A DNA stretch of 64,000 nt from the NCBI GenBank assembly GCA_043228905.1, contig JBHGNT010000011.1:6076001-6140000 (forward strand), read 5' to 3'. The notes below the pieces were generated by a model. It made no database searches, was not told where the DNA came from, and was given only the letters and a program-made list of their open reading frames with translations. Of this stretch, positions 16,807-27,800 are shown piece by piece (the first letter of the stretch is position 1; each line of letters starts with the position of its first letter). The translations under genes were made by a program, and so were the position numbers. Source of the DNA: Azolla caroliniana (lineage: Eukaryota > Polypodiophyta).

Positions 16807-19800
16807 GGACTATTGAAGCATGGGGCACAAATAGTCCGAGCAATCATAAGTCCCCACAAGGAAGCAGAGTGTGTGGATTGCAAGGAGAAGCAACATGTGT
16901 CACACCTAGTGGCGCATGCAAACTAAAACTACTCAATAAGAAGGAAAAGTGTCAAATACAAGACTTCGAGGAGGTGCTGAAAGAAGAAAGCATAATCCAA
17001 GAAGAAGAATTCGTGTCATATATTCTCGAGGAAGCCTCATTTAACGACACCATCGGCGAAATCGAGGAAGTCGTGGACATGAGCTATCCTCACCATCAAC
17101 ATGTATACTATCATCTATGAATATCATCGAGGCATCTTGATAGAGGAAGCCGAAGTCAACACAAAATATAAAACCGTGGATAGGAAGATCAAGCTAGTTG
17201 TAGTTCCACTACCGGAAGATAGCTGGCAAAAGATGAAGGAAGTTGCAAAAGATCCAAGCTTAAGGAACCCAAATACAATTGGTCACGTCTTCACTGAAGA
17301 GATGAAGGGAAAGCTACGAGTTGGAAGGGAGGATTTCCTCCTCCCTAAAGAGGAGCGGATGTTTCGTGGAATGCTTGAAAGACATGGGAAGGCTTTCACG
17401 TTTTTCCCACAAGAAATCGGGTGTGCTAATCCAAGGACGGTAGAAATGATGGTGATCTTCACGGTGCCGCATGTGCCTTGGAATTTGAAACCAATACTGG
17501 TTCCGAGAGCACACCTATCGAAGTTGATCGAGCTCTTAAAGGAGAAGGTGAGGATGAGAATTCTAGAACCGTCGAATGCTCTTTATTCTAATCGATGGTT
17601 CATGGTGCCAAAGAAGAATGGATCGTTGCAATTCATTCAAGATCTTCAACCTATCAACAAGGTGACAATTCGGAATGTTGGAATCGGTCCGAGTGTGGAT
17701 GAATTTGCCAAGGCGTTTGCGGGCCGGTCCATCTACTCCATCAACGATCTCTACTCTGCTACGATCAATTCCAGTTGGCGGTAGACAGTCGTGACATTAC
17801 AACCATGAGAACTCCAATCGGGTTGGTGCGGATGTGTACCTTACCTCAAGGCATAACAAACTTAGTGGCTCATATGGTGAATGCCATGAACAAGGTCTTG
17901 AAGGATTGCATCCCAAATATCACGATGCCATTCTTAGATGATATCCTGATAAAAGGATGTTCGAATGAAGAGAAGGATGAATCAAAAGATAAGGATGGAT
18001 GTAGAAAGCTCGTCGTGGATCATATGAAAGATTGTGAGAAGGTGCTCAAAGGCTCGAAGATGCGAATTTGACATTTTCGGGAGAAAAATCCGCATTCGGG
18101 CAACCAGAGATCCTAGTGGTAGGTCACTTGTGTGGAGCATACGGTCGGAAGCCTTCGCCATCCAAGGTGAATGCAATCCAAGACATGAAAGAAGAATTTG
18201 TAACCCAAACGGAGGTTCGAAGGTTCCTTGGAGCATGCGCGTTTTATCATATTTGGATTCCACACTATGCCCATATTGTTGAGCCATTATATGGTCTACT
18301 AAAGAAGAAGCGGATGTTCGAATGGACGAGTGAGCATACAATCGCCATCCGAAGGCTGAAGAAATTATTGATGGAGGCACCTGCACTACGGAAAGCGGAC
18401 TATTCATATAGCAAGCCCATTTTCGTGACTATGGATACTAGTCCAATCGGAATTGGATGGGTTATCAACCAAGAAGATGAAGATTGCAACCGATATGCAA
18501 TTCGATTTGGCGCGAAAGTGTTAAGTGACAAGCAAAGAAGGTATGCCCAAGTGAAGAGGGAGCTATGGGAATCGTCTCGGCAATCAAATCTGATCGTGAT
18601 TACCTTATTGGAGCAGAAGTCATAATTGAGACAGATTGCCTACCAATTTTGGGTATGATATCTGGTTGTAATACACCGGATATTTCCATGTTGTGTTGGA
18701 TTGCATATATCAAATCACTCAACCCGGAGATCCGTCATGTAGCTCGGAAGTGTAATGTCGTTGGAGACATGCTATCACAAGCGAGATATGACGAAGAAGA
18801 AGATCAACATTCTAATGAAGATGATGTTGGCTTGGATTTCTTGGCAAGTTCCTTCGCTAGGGTGTTGACTACTTTCATAGAAGAGGACTAGGAAGGCGAA
18901 TTCGTGGAGATCGGGAAATACTTGAGTTCTCTCCAAAAAGATGAATCATGGTCGACGGAAGACTTCCATCGAATTCGGAGGCATGCAAAAAAGAAGAATG
19001 GGACTCTGTAAAGAATCAAGAGATGGATTCTTGTGAAGCGGAATAGGTGTGAACTGTGTGTGTATGTGTATGAGAGAGAGAGAGAGAGAGACACAAAGTA
19101 TACGCAAGGTTAAGTATATTAGCAAAGGATAAAGACTCAACATTATACAAGGTGGGAGGAGGGTGCTTTATGTAGTCACCCTCTCTCTTCATTAACTACA
19201 AGACTCATGGAGCATGGGGAATGTGAAAGCTCATAAGTTATGTGTCATAGAATATGATTCTATGACTCATACTAAATGCTAGAATACAAAGTGGTGACTT
19301 AATGGTGACTCTTGACCGTTGGAGTGTCTATTCACTCTCAAGGTGAGTTCACACACTAGACCAAGTTGAGCTTGATTCTCAACAAACTCCAATGAGAGTT
19401 GTCTGCAAGCTAGAAGACCAACAAAAACTAATGTCTGAATTTCATGATAGTGTTTTTGCAGGCCATCGAGGAATATGGGCTACGTTTGCGAAGCTTAAGG
19501 AGAAATATTGGTGGCCGAGCATTTACAAAGATGTAGCAACTTATGTGGAAACATGTAAGGAATGTCAAATGTTTTCGAATATTCGCCATCGAGATGGACT
19601 TCATCCAACTTACCCGTTGGCTATGCCTTACAAGTGGATGGTGGACATCGTGATGATGCCAATAGGGCGATGGCAGATGAAGTATCTTGTGCTCGCGAGA
19701 GAGGATCTTACCAATCAAGTTGAAGGGCGAGCATTAAGAACTAAGGAGACATCATCGGTATGTCGAATCCTTCTTGAAGATGTTATTTGCAGATATGGAT

Positions 19801-20553
19801 GCGTCGGCAAGATAGTGGCTAATAGAGGCGAGTTGGACGCCAATGAAGATAGAGAATTCTTCTCGAGGATGGTAATCAAATTATCTCTTATCATGGTGTA
19901 TAATCCAGAAGCAAATGGGAAGGTGGAATGGACCGATTGTGAAGGCTCTAGTGAAAGCTTGCCATGGGAAAATAGGAGAATGGCCGCGTCTATTGCCATT
20001 TGCACTATGGGCTGACAGGACCACTCATAGCACGATGATGGGATACATGCTGGCAGACCTCATATTTGGACAAAAGCCAATAATGCCTGTAGAACAAAAT
20101 ATTATTTCATGGTTTGCATTGCCATGGCAAGATGAGATAAGTAGAGAAGATCTTCTAGCATTGAGGATTCGACAATTAGAGCAGAATTTGGAAGATTTAG
20201 AGGTGGCTAAAGCACGGCTAAAGAATGCAAGGCTAAAGAACAAGAAAGACTTCGATAAACGACATTGACTTCGGCCGAGGAAAATTGTTGAAGGAGATTG
20301 GGTGCTAGTCTATGACAGTAGCCTAGATAACCAACATAGTACGACTCAAAAATTCTCACAACGATGGTTTGGGCCATATGTGGTGAAGAAAGTGGAAGAT
20401 AATGCAACATATCATTTAGTAGAACTGGATGGTACACCACTTGCCTTGCCAATTGCCGGTAAAAGAATCAGGATCTTCAAGAGAAGAGATAGAATAGAAA
20501 TTGGATTTGAAGCTTTTGACGATTTAGTCTTAAGCATCGATGACAAAGTATAG
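16799..20553 (+). pseudogene. GYP-B pol remnant (RT, RNase H, integrase)
   Basis: Pieces in order: N-terminal pol 16799-17120 and 17101-17784, RT with LPQG and FLDD (about 17840-17950), RT thumb and RNase H 18068-18625 and 18565-18891, integrase 19392-20015 (HHCC finger, then D in WMVDIV), 19915-20268 and C-terminal domain 20302-20553. Frameshifts occur near 17120, 17780, 18060, 18570 and 19930, with a stop at about 20266; the catalytic-Asp loop NRGELD replaces DRGELD. The reading frame is further split by the solo LTR at 19007-19384. It cannot make a working Pol. The same order and motifs as GYP-A show a sister family. Confidence 0.9.
19007..19384 (+). repeat. Solo LTR in GYP-B (378 bp)
   Basis: TGTAAAGAATC..GATTCTCAACA, with TGT/ACA ends and an 11-base imperfect inverted terminus. 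Flanks gactc (19002-19006) and aactc (19385-19389) form a target duplication with one mismatch. A (GA)n run followed by cacaaa resembles the CopA LTR interior, so a copia origin is likely. The strand is not certain. Confidence 0.72.
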
Positions 20554-20582
20554 TAAACAAAAGTGGAGCCTCACCAAAATTG

Positions 20583-20620
20583 GCACATACTGGTGGATGT
20601 GCAAGTTTGGTGGGGGCGAA
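20583..20620 (+). promoter_or_regulatory. Conserved hairpin and polypurine tract, GYP-B
   Basis: GCACATACTGGTGGATGTGC (20583-20602) then gtttggtgggggcgaa (20605-20620), directly before the LTR start. Here the pol frame has already ended at 20553, so conservation of the hairpin is at the nucleotide level. Confidence 0.75.
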
Positions 20621-20934
20621 TGTCGTGTGAATCTTCACACACTATGTAAAAAAATAATGAAATAATTATTATAGATTAGATTAGTAGCTTACTATAGAAA
20701 GATGGATATACTCAGGAGCTTCAAAACGTATTTTACTATATACAAAATAGAGAAATACATATCAAGTTATGTGAAAATGAAGTTTGAGAAGATAAGGAAA
20801 ATAGAACTATCCCACATAGATAGGAAACTTAAGGCCCTGGCTATATAAGCACCTTGAGCTCCCTCATTTTTCATTTGTGCTAAAAGCACTTTGGTCACTT
20901 TGTCTTGATGGATGATGGTGGCCAAGTTCCCAAA
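20621..20934 (+). repeat. GYP-B 3' LTR, first part
   Basis: Starts TGTCGTGTGAATCTTCACAC after the polypurine tract; that start is itself a small hairpin. A TATA box is at 20842-20849 (TATATAAG). It leads into the CCGG minisatellite and has no recognisable end, so the LTR is either cut at about 21405 by GYP-D or includes the repeat. Confidence 0.7.
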
Positions 20935-21405
20935 AATCGGAAACTGGCCGATAAGCAAATCCGGAAATCAGCCGATAAGCAAATCCGGAAACCGGCCGGC
21001 AAGCAAATTCGCAAATTGGCCGGCAAGCAAAACCAGAACCGGTTGCAAGCAAAACCAGAAACCGGCTAGTAAGAAAATCCAGAAACCGGTTGGTAAGCAA
21101 ATCCGGAAACCTGTCGGTAACCAAATGCGGAAACTGGCCGCAAGCAAAACCAGAAACCGGCCGGTAAGCAAAACCGGAATACAGAAATTGGCCGGTAAGC
21201 AAAACCGGAATACAGAAACTGGCCGGTAAGCAAAACCGAAAACCGGAACCGACAAGCAAACCGGAATCGGTCGGCAAGCAAAATCGGAACCGGAACCGGC
21301 AAGCAAATCGGCACCGGTCGGCAAGCAAAATCGGAACCGGAACCGGTCGGCAAGCAAAATCGGAATCGGAACCGGCCGGCAAGCAAAATGGAACCGACCG
21401 GCGAG
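20935..21405 (+). repeat. CCGG-core minisatellite, about 20-25 bp unit
   Basis: Irregular units near ggccggtaagcaaaaccgga. About 20 units with lengths varying by a few bases, with loss of regularity on the right (aaccggaaccggcaagcaaatcgg). It resembles the GYP-A intra-LTR repeat in its CCGGCAAG-like core. The - strand is open through it and extends the GYP-D gag frame artificially. Confidence 0.85.
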
Positions 21406-21779
21406 GGATTCAGCGATCGGGCAAAACCGGCTACCAGACGAGGTTGGACAACATACCCATACGCCTCCAATAGAGCTCCCTCAAAGGACTCCCACGATTC
21501 GTGAGCTTCTCGGAGCTCCTTGACCTCTTCGTACCTTGATACGGCCGTCACTCGACAAAAAAAATCTAGCCTTGTTGCTTCGTCCACACCCCGCTCTGTC
21601 ATCTCGACATTGTAAGCTCTCAAAAAACTTGGGACCTCATTCTCATTGAACCGGCGGACTCGATCGACCACCCTTTCGACGTCGTGTTGAGCCGCATCTC
21701 GTTTCACCATCTTCCGTCCGGCTTCCATCACGATCTTTGCCATCATCTCCTCGAAGTCGAAGTCTTCTTCCATCTCCAT
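21406..21779 (-). pseudogene. GYP-D gag N-terminal fragment
   Basis: ATG at 21779-21777, 15 bases after the primer site, begins an acidic N-terminus (MEMEEDFDFEE) and a helical capsid-like segment (FNENEVPSFLRAY.., WESFEGALLEAYGY). At about 21405 it runs into the minisatellite, so everything downstream, including the zinc knuckle, is lost. The W..FE.AL pattern is shared with GYP-A gag. The frame continues through the repeat to 21066 only by chance. Confidence 0.7.
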
Positions 21780-21793
21780 GCTCCCTTTCCGCC

Positions 21794-21813
21794 CTTCACG
21801 TCGGGTTCACCAA
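21794..21813 (-). other. Primer-binding-site candidate, GYP-D
   Basis: On the - strand TTGGTGAACCCGACGTGAAG, identical over 20 bases to the GYP-A site at 3958-3977 and also three bases from the LTR end. Confidence 0.6.
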
Positions 21814-21816
21814 ATA

Positions 21817-22345
21817 TGTCGTGTTGTAACGTGCGTGCGTGTAGAAGGAGCGGGACCACCAAGGTCTCGGACTAGGGAGTAGAGGAGAAAGAATAAGATA
21901 TGTTTTGGAAGCTTAGCTCAAGAGGAGAAGAAGAAAGAATAAGACCATGACATAGAAGGAGAGATCTGCTGAGGCAAGATGTTCAACAAGTTATATTAAA
22001 ACAAACGAATGATTACAACAATGGTGGCCGCATGGGCCGCACCAAACGACTATGAGAAAACCCTAACCGAGGATGAATAAGGAACCCTAAACGAAACCCT
22101 AACCCTAAAACGGTAAGAACTCTAGACTAAGTGGTATACCTTTCATACGCAAAATAAGCAACCCATTCATAAGTGACCCCTCCCTTCCTTTTATAGCCCA
22201 AGGAGGGAGGGACCTTACAATGTGGGATAAAATTTCCCCTCTTATTTCTATACACCATTTCCTAGTCTACGTGTGCACATGTTGCACACCACCGACTTGC
22301 CCATTCCACCCCAGTTTCCCCCTATGGACGAAAATCTTCACGACA
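21817..22345 (-). repeat. GYP-D LTR (529 bp)
   Basis: On the - strand it starts TGTCGTGAAGATTTTCG at 22345 and ends ..AACACGACA at 21817. A TATA box TATAAAA is at 22195-22189. Telo-box-like AAACCCTAA units cluster at about 22070-22110. Its start matches that of the solo LTR at 47381. As with GYP-C, internal sequence lies on both sides: gag to the left and a 3' coding region to the right. Confidence 0.75.
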
Positions 22346-22399
22346 ACGTCTAATCCCACTATCCAGCCATTAGCCTTCATCCAAGATATCCAGAATACT

Positions 22400-24345
22400 A
22401 TTGTTGTTGTTGTTGTGGCTGTGGTTGTTGTTGTTGCTATGGCTGATGTTGTTGCGGTGGCTGCTGCTGTTGTGGATGTGGTTCTTGTTGCTCCGGCTAC
22501 GGCTCCTCCGACTGTTGCTCCTTGGATGGCGTCTATTCGGCTCCCGGTACTAGCAGTTGTGGCGGTGATTGCTCCGTCAACTGCTCTGCCGGTTTTGACT
22601 CCGATTGACTTGCACCGGCCTTCTCTACGTCCAGTCCTTGCCCCGGCAATGGATCCTCATCGTTGAGGTTGACAGTCACCGTTGGCCTTGCTTCTTCTTG
22701 TCGTAGCCTAGTTCACTCATAGCTTTCGAACTGGATTTGAGCATCCAGTCGATCATTGTCCAGCTGTGCTACCAGTTGCCGGACCACTTCTGACTGTTCC
22801 TCCGCCAGAGCTACGAAGTCTTCTGCTAACTCATCTCTTACGGCGGTGAAGTCCACCTCTGTTAGCATGTAGTAGTCGTCGCCATCCTTCTGCCGATTTT
22901 CCGCGTCTGCCCTTAGCAACTGGAGCTCGGTTGTCTGCTTTGCCCATTTGTCCCACCATTGCATGGAGCTTTCGTCAATCAAGCGTTTTGTCTTGTTCCT
23001 CCATGCCTGGACAATGAACTGGATCCGCTCAAGTCCCATCTTCGATTTGTCCTCTGCGACTTGCCGGTTTTCCTTCAATTGCTTGATCAACTTCACCGTG
23101 TCCGCCTCCTGCTCCCGGTAATGTGACAATTGGTTTTGGTAGGTGTTCTACAACCTCTGCAATACCATTGTTGCTCTTTCCTTTTCTTCATAATGCTGCT
23201 TCTGGAGCTCCATACGTTCCTACGCGGCTTCCTCCAGTAGCGTTGTTATTTCAGCCCGTTCTTCAGCTACCGTTGTCTTAGCTCGATGACCTTCCTATAG
23301 TAGCTCTACCATCTTCTCCTACTGCTTCTTACGCTCCATATCCAGGTGCTTATAGTCCCGGTGCAGGTGCTCAAAATCCTCGGTCTTCTGCTTCAGCTTC
23401 TAGTTGAGTTGCCGGCGAGCGTGGTCTTCCCGATATTTCTGTTGACGGAGTTCTTCTTTAAGGCTTTCAATCTCCATTTCTGCCATCCGTTGCAGCTTAT
23501 CCTTTTCTTGCAACACTTTCTCTTTCTCCTCCTTAAGCCGGTCATATGCCTGATGTCCTTTCCACAGATTCTCTTCTGCCCGGCGGAGGTTCTTAGCAAT
23601 CTTTCTTTGTTATTCTTCTGCCGCTTTCTTCAAGTCCCTTTCTCGGGTGCGTAATGCTTCTTGTGCGGCTAGTTCATCTTTCAATTCGGCAAGCTCTTTC
23701 GCTTGCGCCGCCACTGTCTCCGGGACTGGTTCCGTCTCTAGGGTCTTATTCCTATGTACAGGTGCTGGTGTGTCTTTATTCTGTACACCTACCGGAGTCA
23801 CGGGTGCTTGGATCTGTGGTTCAGTTAAGACCATTTTGGCCAATTCTTCTAAGGCCAGGTCCAAGTCTTGCTCTAGGCTCTGGATCCACGACTAGGCCAT
23901 CTCTAGTTCTTCGATTGTGACTAGCAACCGGTCCATCTGCGCTTTCTCTTCTGCCTCTATGTAGTGCACCACTCCGGCAATCTGTTCTCCAATCCACCGA
24001 AGCCATTGGCTGCCGGTGCCCTGTTGTTGCGTCTGCACGGAGTGTTGGCTGTTGGTTCCACTAACCAGTGATCGATCTTGTCCGGTTGCATCGAGCTGCA
24101 ACTCTGTCTCTGGATGGTGACCACTTTGCCGTTCTGGTTCCGGTTGCACCTCCGTTGGCCGCTCCGCCTCTGATTGCTCTTGACTTGCCGGTGAGGGTGG
24201 CAACCGTACTACCGGCGCTTGAATTTCGGGTCTTGCCGTATCCTGACCCGGTGGTATAGCTTGTTGTGGAGGGAGCTCTGTGACCGGTTCTGTCCGAACC
24301 GGTTCCGGTCCCACCCTTGGTGTGGGCTGCTTAGTGCGGGGTAGA
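22400..24345 (-). pseudogene. GYP-D 3' ORF remnant, downstream half
   Basis: Continuation, on the - strand, of the frame at 30425-29707 after the CopA insertion. Segments: a Pro/Gln/Glu-rich linker (24314-23892), coiled-coil-like Glu/Lys/Ala/Leu-rich stretches (23864-23610, 23599-23393), a further helical segment (23129-22713) and a Gln-rich tail (22670-22400; PQQQQPPQQH-type runs). Stops and frameshifts separate them. No enzymatic motif. Length with the other half would be about 750-800 codons. Position just before an LTR suggests a 3' accessory ORF of GYP-D, but it might be a different host or element gene. Confidence 0.5.
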
Positions 24346-24624
24346 TGTTGGAAGCAATGTCGTCAGTGCGGAAGATCTTGAAGCACTCGATTCCTGTTTA
24401 TTCCCTGTGTATGACAGAATGTAGGTCGTTGCACAGAGAGAGAGAGAGAGAGACACAAAAGACTCTTTATTTCACAAAGCAATAATACAACAACCAACCT
24501 CACAAAGAGGTTACAAGGTCACTATATATAGTGACCGACTTAGGGCAACTACCCTTTATGCTAATTACATAAATGGCCAAAACGGGATGGTGTGAATACG
24601 TCCATTATACACATGTATTCGACA
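24346..24624 (-). repeat. CopA 3' LTR
   Basis: 279 bp; on the - strand TGTCGAATAC..CTTCCAACA. It contains a 20-bp perfect palindrome GGTCACTATATATAGTGACC (24517-24536) centred on the TATA box and a (GA)n run (24437-24452). Confidence 0.95.
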
Positions 24625-24634
24625 CTCCCCCGTA
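24625..24634 (-). other. CopA polypurine tract
   Basis: On the - strand ACGGGGGAG abuts the 3' LTR start. This is the expected primer for plus-strand synthesis. Confidence 0.8.
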
Positions 24635-24817
24635 ATGGGCGTATACATGGGTTATCTAAGATTACAGGTATAGACTTAGGTTCTCGGACATATCAGCTTT
24701 GTTCGAGTCGGCAGGATCCGAAGACAGAAGACCGAACTGGTCGGGTCGGAACAGTTGAAGCCGATCATTAAGGAGCTGATGTCGGTTGTCGGGAACCATC
24801 CTGCTCTGTGTCCGGCT

Positions 24818-27800
24818 CTAACCGGACTGGTTTGTCGTTACGCCCATCTGATGCCGAAGAGACCGAAAACGGTCTGCCGAGAGACATTTGGTCATTCCAT
24901 CTGCGACATTATCGGTTGTGGATATTTTCTCTAGACCGATTTTCCCTGAAATGACGCAGTCCCGAACGAAGTGATATCGAACGTCGATATGTTTGGAGGC
25001 GTTGTGGTGAACCGGATTTTTCGACAAGGCAACAGCACCTTGACTGTCGCTGTAGACAACTGGAGCCGAGTCATGTTCGACTTGTCGAAACGTGTGCGCC
25101 AGCCGACCGAGCCACAAAGCTTCTTTTGCTGCGTCGGACGCAGCTACATATTCTGCTTCGGTCGTTGAGGTCGCTGTGCACTCCTGAAGTTTCGACTTCC
25201 ACGAGATTGCTCCATTGCCGAATTTGAAGCAGTATCCGGTTGTTGATTTCCGACTGTCTATACAACCGGCGAAGTCCGAGTCGGTGTAACCGACTACGCC
25301 TGAGGTTCGGTTCGGTCCGAAAAGAATGCCATGGTCTTTTGTGCCAGCCAGATATCTGAACACATGCTTGACTGCGTTCCAATGCGATCGGCCAGGATTG
25401 TGCATAAATCTGCTAACGACTCCTACGGCATGAGAGATGTCAGGCCGTGTCGCGACCATCAGGTACATAAGGGAGCCGACTGCCGGTGCATACGGTACCG
25501 ACTTCATATCTTCCCCCTCCGAACCGGATGTCGGGCAGTCTCGCTGAGAGAGCCGAAGATTCATAGGGAGTGGGGTTGAAGCAGATTTGGCTGATTGCAT
25601 GTTGAAGCGTTCCAAGACACGTCCGATATAGTCGGTCTGAGACAAAAAAAGATGTCGTTTATCGCGATGCCGACTAATCTTCATGCCAAGGATGTGTCGT
25701 GCCGGACCGAGGTCCTTCATGGAAAACTTCAACCGCAGTTGCCGAACGAGATCGGCAAGTTCGCCCGCGTGGCGTCCAGAAATTAGCATGTCGTCCACGT
25801 AAATGATGAGGAAGATGGGTGATCCATCTCGAGCTGTGTTGGTGAAGAGACAATGGTCCTCATCGCTTTTGGAGAAGCCGATTGATTGGATGAAGTCGTC
25901 GAACTTCTTGTACCATTGTCGCGGTGCCTGTTTGAGGCCGTATAGACTCTTCCTGAGTCGGCAGACTAGATGTTCTTGGCCAGTTGCCACGAAGCCTTTT
26001 GGCTGCTCCATATAAATTTCCTCCTCGAGATCACCATGGAGGAAGGCTGTTTTGACATCTAGCTGAATCAGCTCCAAGTTGTCGGCTGCCACGACGCCGA
26101 GCAGAAGACGAAGGGTTGTCATTTTCACCACTGGTGAAAAAATCTCGTCGAAGTCGACGCCATATTCTTGTCGGAAGCCCTTCGCAACTAATCTGGCCTT
26201 GTACTTTGGGGTGGTCGAATCAGACGTCTCTTTTAGTCGATAAACCCACTTGCAAGGAAGAGCACGTCGGTTCCTAGGTAATTCGACCAGATCCCAAGTC
26301 TTGTTTGCCCGGATGGAGTGCATTTCCGACTCCATCGCCAGATGCCAGGTGGCCGAATCGACAGATGTCGATGCTTCTTCGTAAGACGTCGGTTCGCCGG
26401 CGTCGGTGAAGAAAATTCCAGGAGAATACCTCTCCGGAGGTTGCGACAGTCTCTCGGATCGTCGAGGTATGATTGGACTGGTCGCATCGGGTATCGAGGT
26501 CGGATGGTCCGAAACCGAATCATTCGGCTGTGCCGAGTCAGAGTTGTCCGAGTCGGTAGTATAAGGTTCAGCTACCCGTGAAGCTGACCGTGTGTTGAGA
26601 GCGGGGCCTTCTTGAAGGGTCGGCACATCGGAGAATGTTACCCTTCGGACTTCGATCGGTTTTTCGACTGATGGATTCATAGCCGACTCGTTGAACACAA
26701 CGTCCGAACTTCGAACGATTTGTCTGCGTTCGGGGTCCCAGAGTCGGTATCCCATTTCGCCGTCTGATCCATATCCAAGGAAAATGCATTTCCTGGACCG
26801 AGGTGCAAGTTTTCGGCGATCATCTTTCGGAATGAGGGCGTACGCCTCGCATCCGAAGATCCTCAGCTTGTCGTAATTCGGCTTACTGCCGATCCATAGT
26901 TCCTGAGGAATTTGAAGTCCTAGAAGTCTACTTGGCGACATATTGATTATGTGTACTGCCGTGAGTAGAGCCTCTGCCCAGAAGCCATCCGATAGTCCGG
27001 AGTGTTGGAGCATGGAAACTATCCTTTCTTGGATTGTCCGATTCATTCGTTCGGCAATCCCGTTTTGCTCCGGACTGTGTGGTGCCGTAAATTCACGTCG
27101 GATGCCGCGTTGTCGGCAGAATTTGACGAATTCATCGGATTTGAACTCTCCCCCATTGTCTGTCCGAAGGCATTTCAGCTTTCGGTCGGTTTGATTTTCT
27201 ACCATAGCGAGCCAATCGGTGAAGATCGAGAAGACACGATCTTTGGTGCGAATTGGATAAGCCCACACCTTTCGAGTCGAATCGTCAATAAAACTGACGA
27301 AGTAAGAGGCACCGCCTAGAGACTGATGCGGCATTGGGCCACAGACGTCCGAATGGACTAAATCGAGAGGTCTCGTTTCTCTTGGTGCTGATGTCGGGTG
27401 TGATGCGGCTACTTGTTTGCCATACTGGCAATGCTCGCAGAATTGATGGTCCGAGAAGGAGAGTTTGGGGATGTATCCGGCGCTAGATAGGTGCGTGATG
27501 CCGGTCTTGCTGAGGTGTCCTAATCTTCGGTGCCATAATGATGACACAGGAATGTCCACCAAAAACAGGTTACCCTCTCTGAGCGTAACATGTAACGGAT
27601 ACAGTGAGTGTATCTTGGGTCCTCTAGCAAGCAGGAGGTTCCCCCTGTGGAGTGTCCACCCTCCCGAAGAAAAACCGGCACGAATGCCGTCTTCATCTAG
27701 TTGTCCGACTGAGATCAATGGCCTTGTGAGCTCGGGTACATGTCGGACATTGTGGAGTACAAGTGTAGAGCCCCCTGCAAGGTTGAGCTCTACTGTGCCG

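Larger units (their letters stand above)
16712..20620 (+). mobile_element. GYP-B internal region, 5'-truncated and decayed
   Basis: Begins within the last codons of gag (RSVQFLTV..NHERN, homologous to the GYP-A gag end) and runs to a polypurine tract at 20605-20620 followed by a 3' LTR. The 5' LTR, primer site and nearly all gag are missing. It is colinear with GYP-A but clearly diverged, and interrupted by a solo LTR at 19007-19384. Confidence 0.88.

Noticed and set aside
22070-22110. Possible interstitial telomere (CCCTAAA-like units)
   Set aside because: Only a few imperfect units inside the GYP-D LTR; better read as telo-box-like promoter motifs.
22220-22666. + strand Val/Ala-rich frame (VVVVVAVVVVVAMADVV)
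   Set aside because: Reverse reading of a Gln-codon-rich stretch of the GYP-D 3' ORF.
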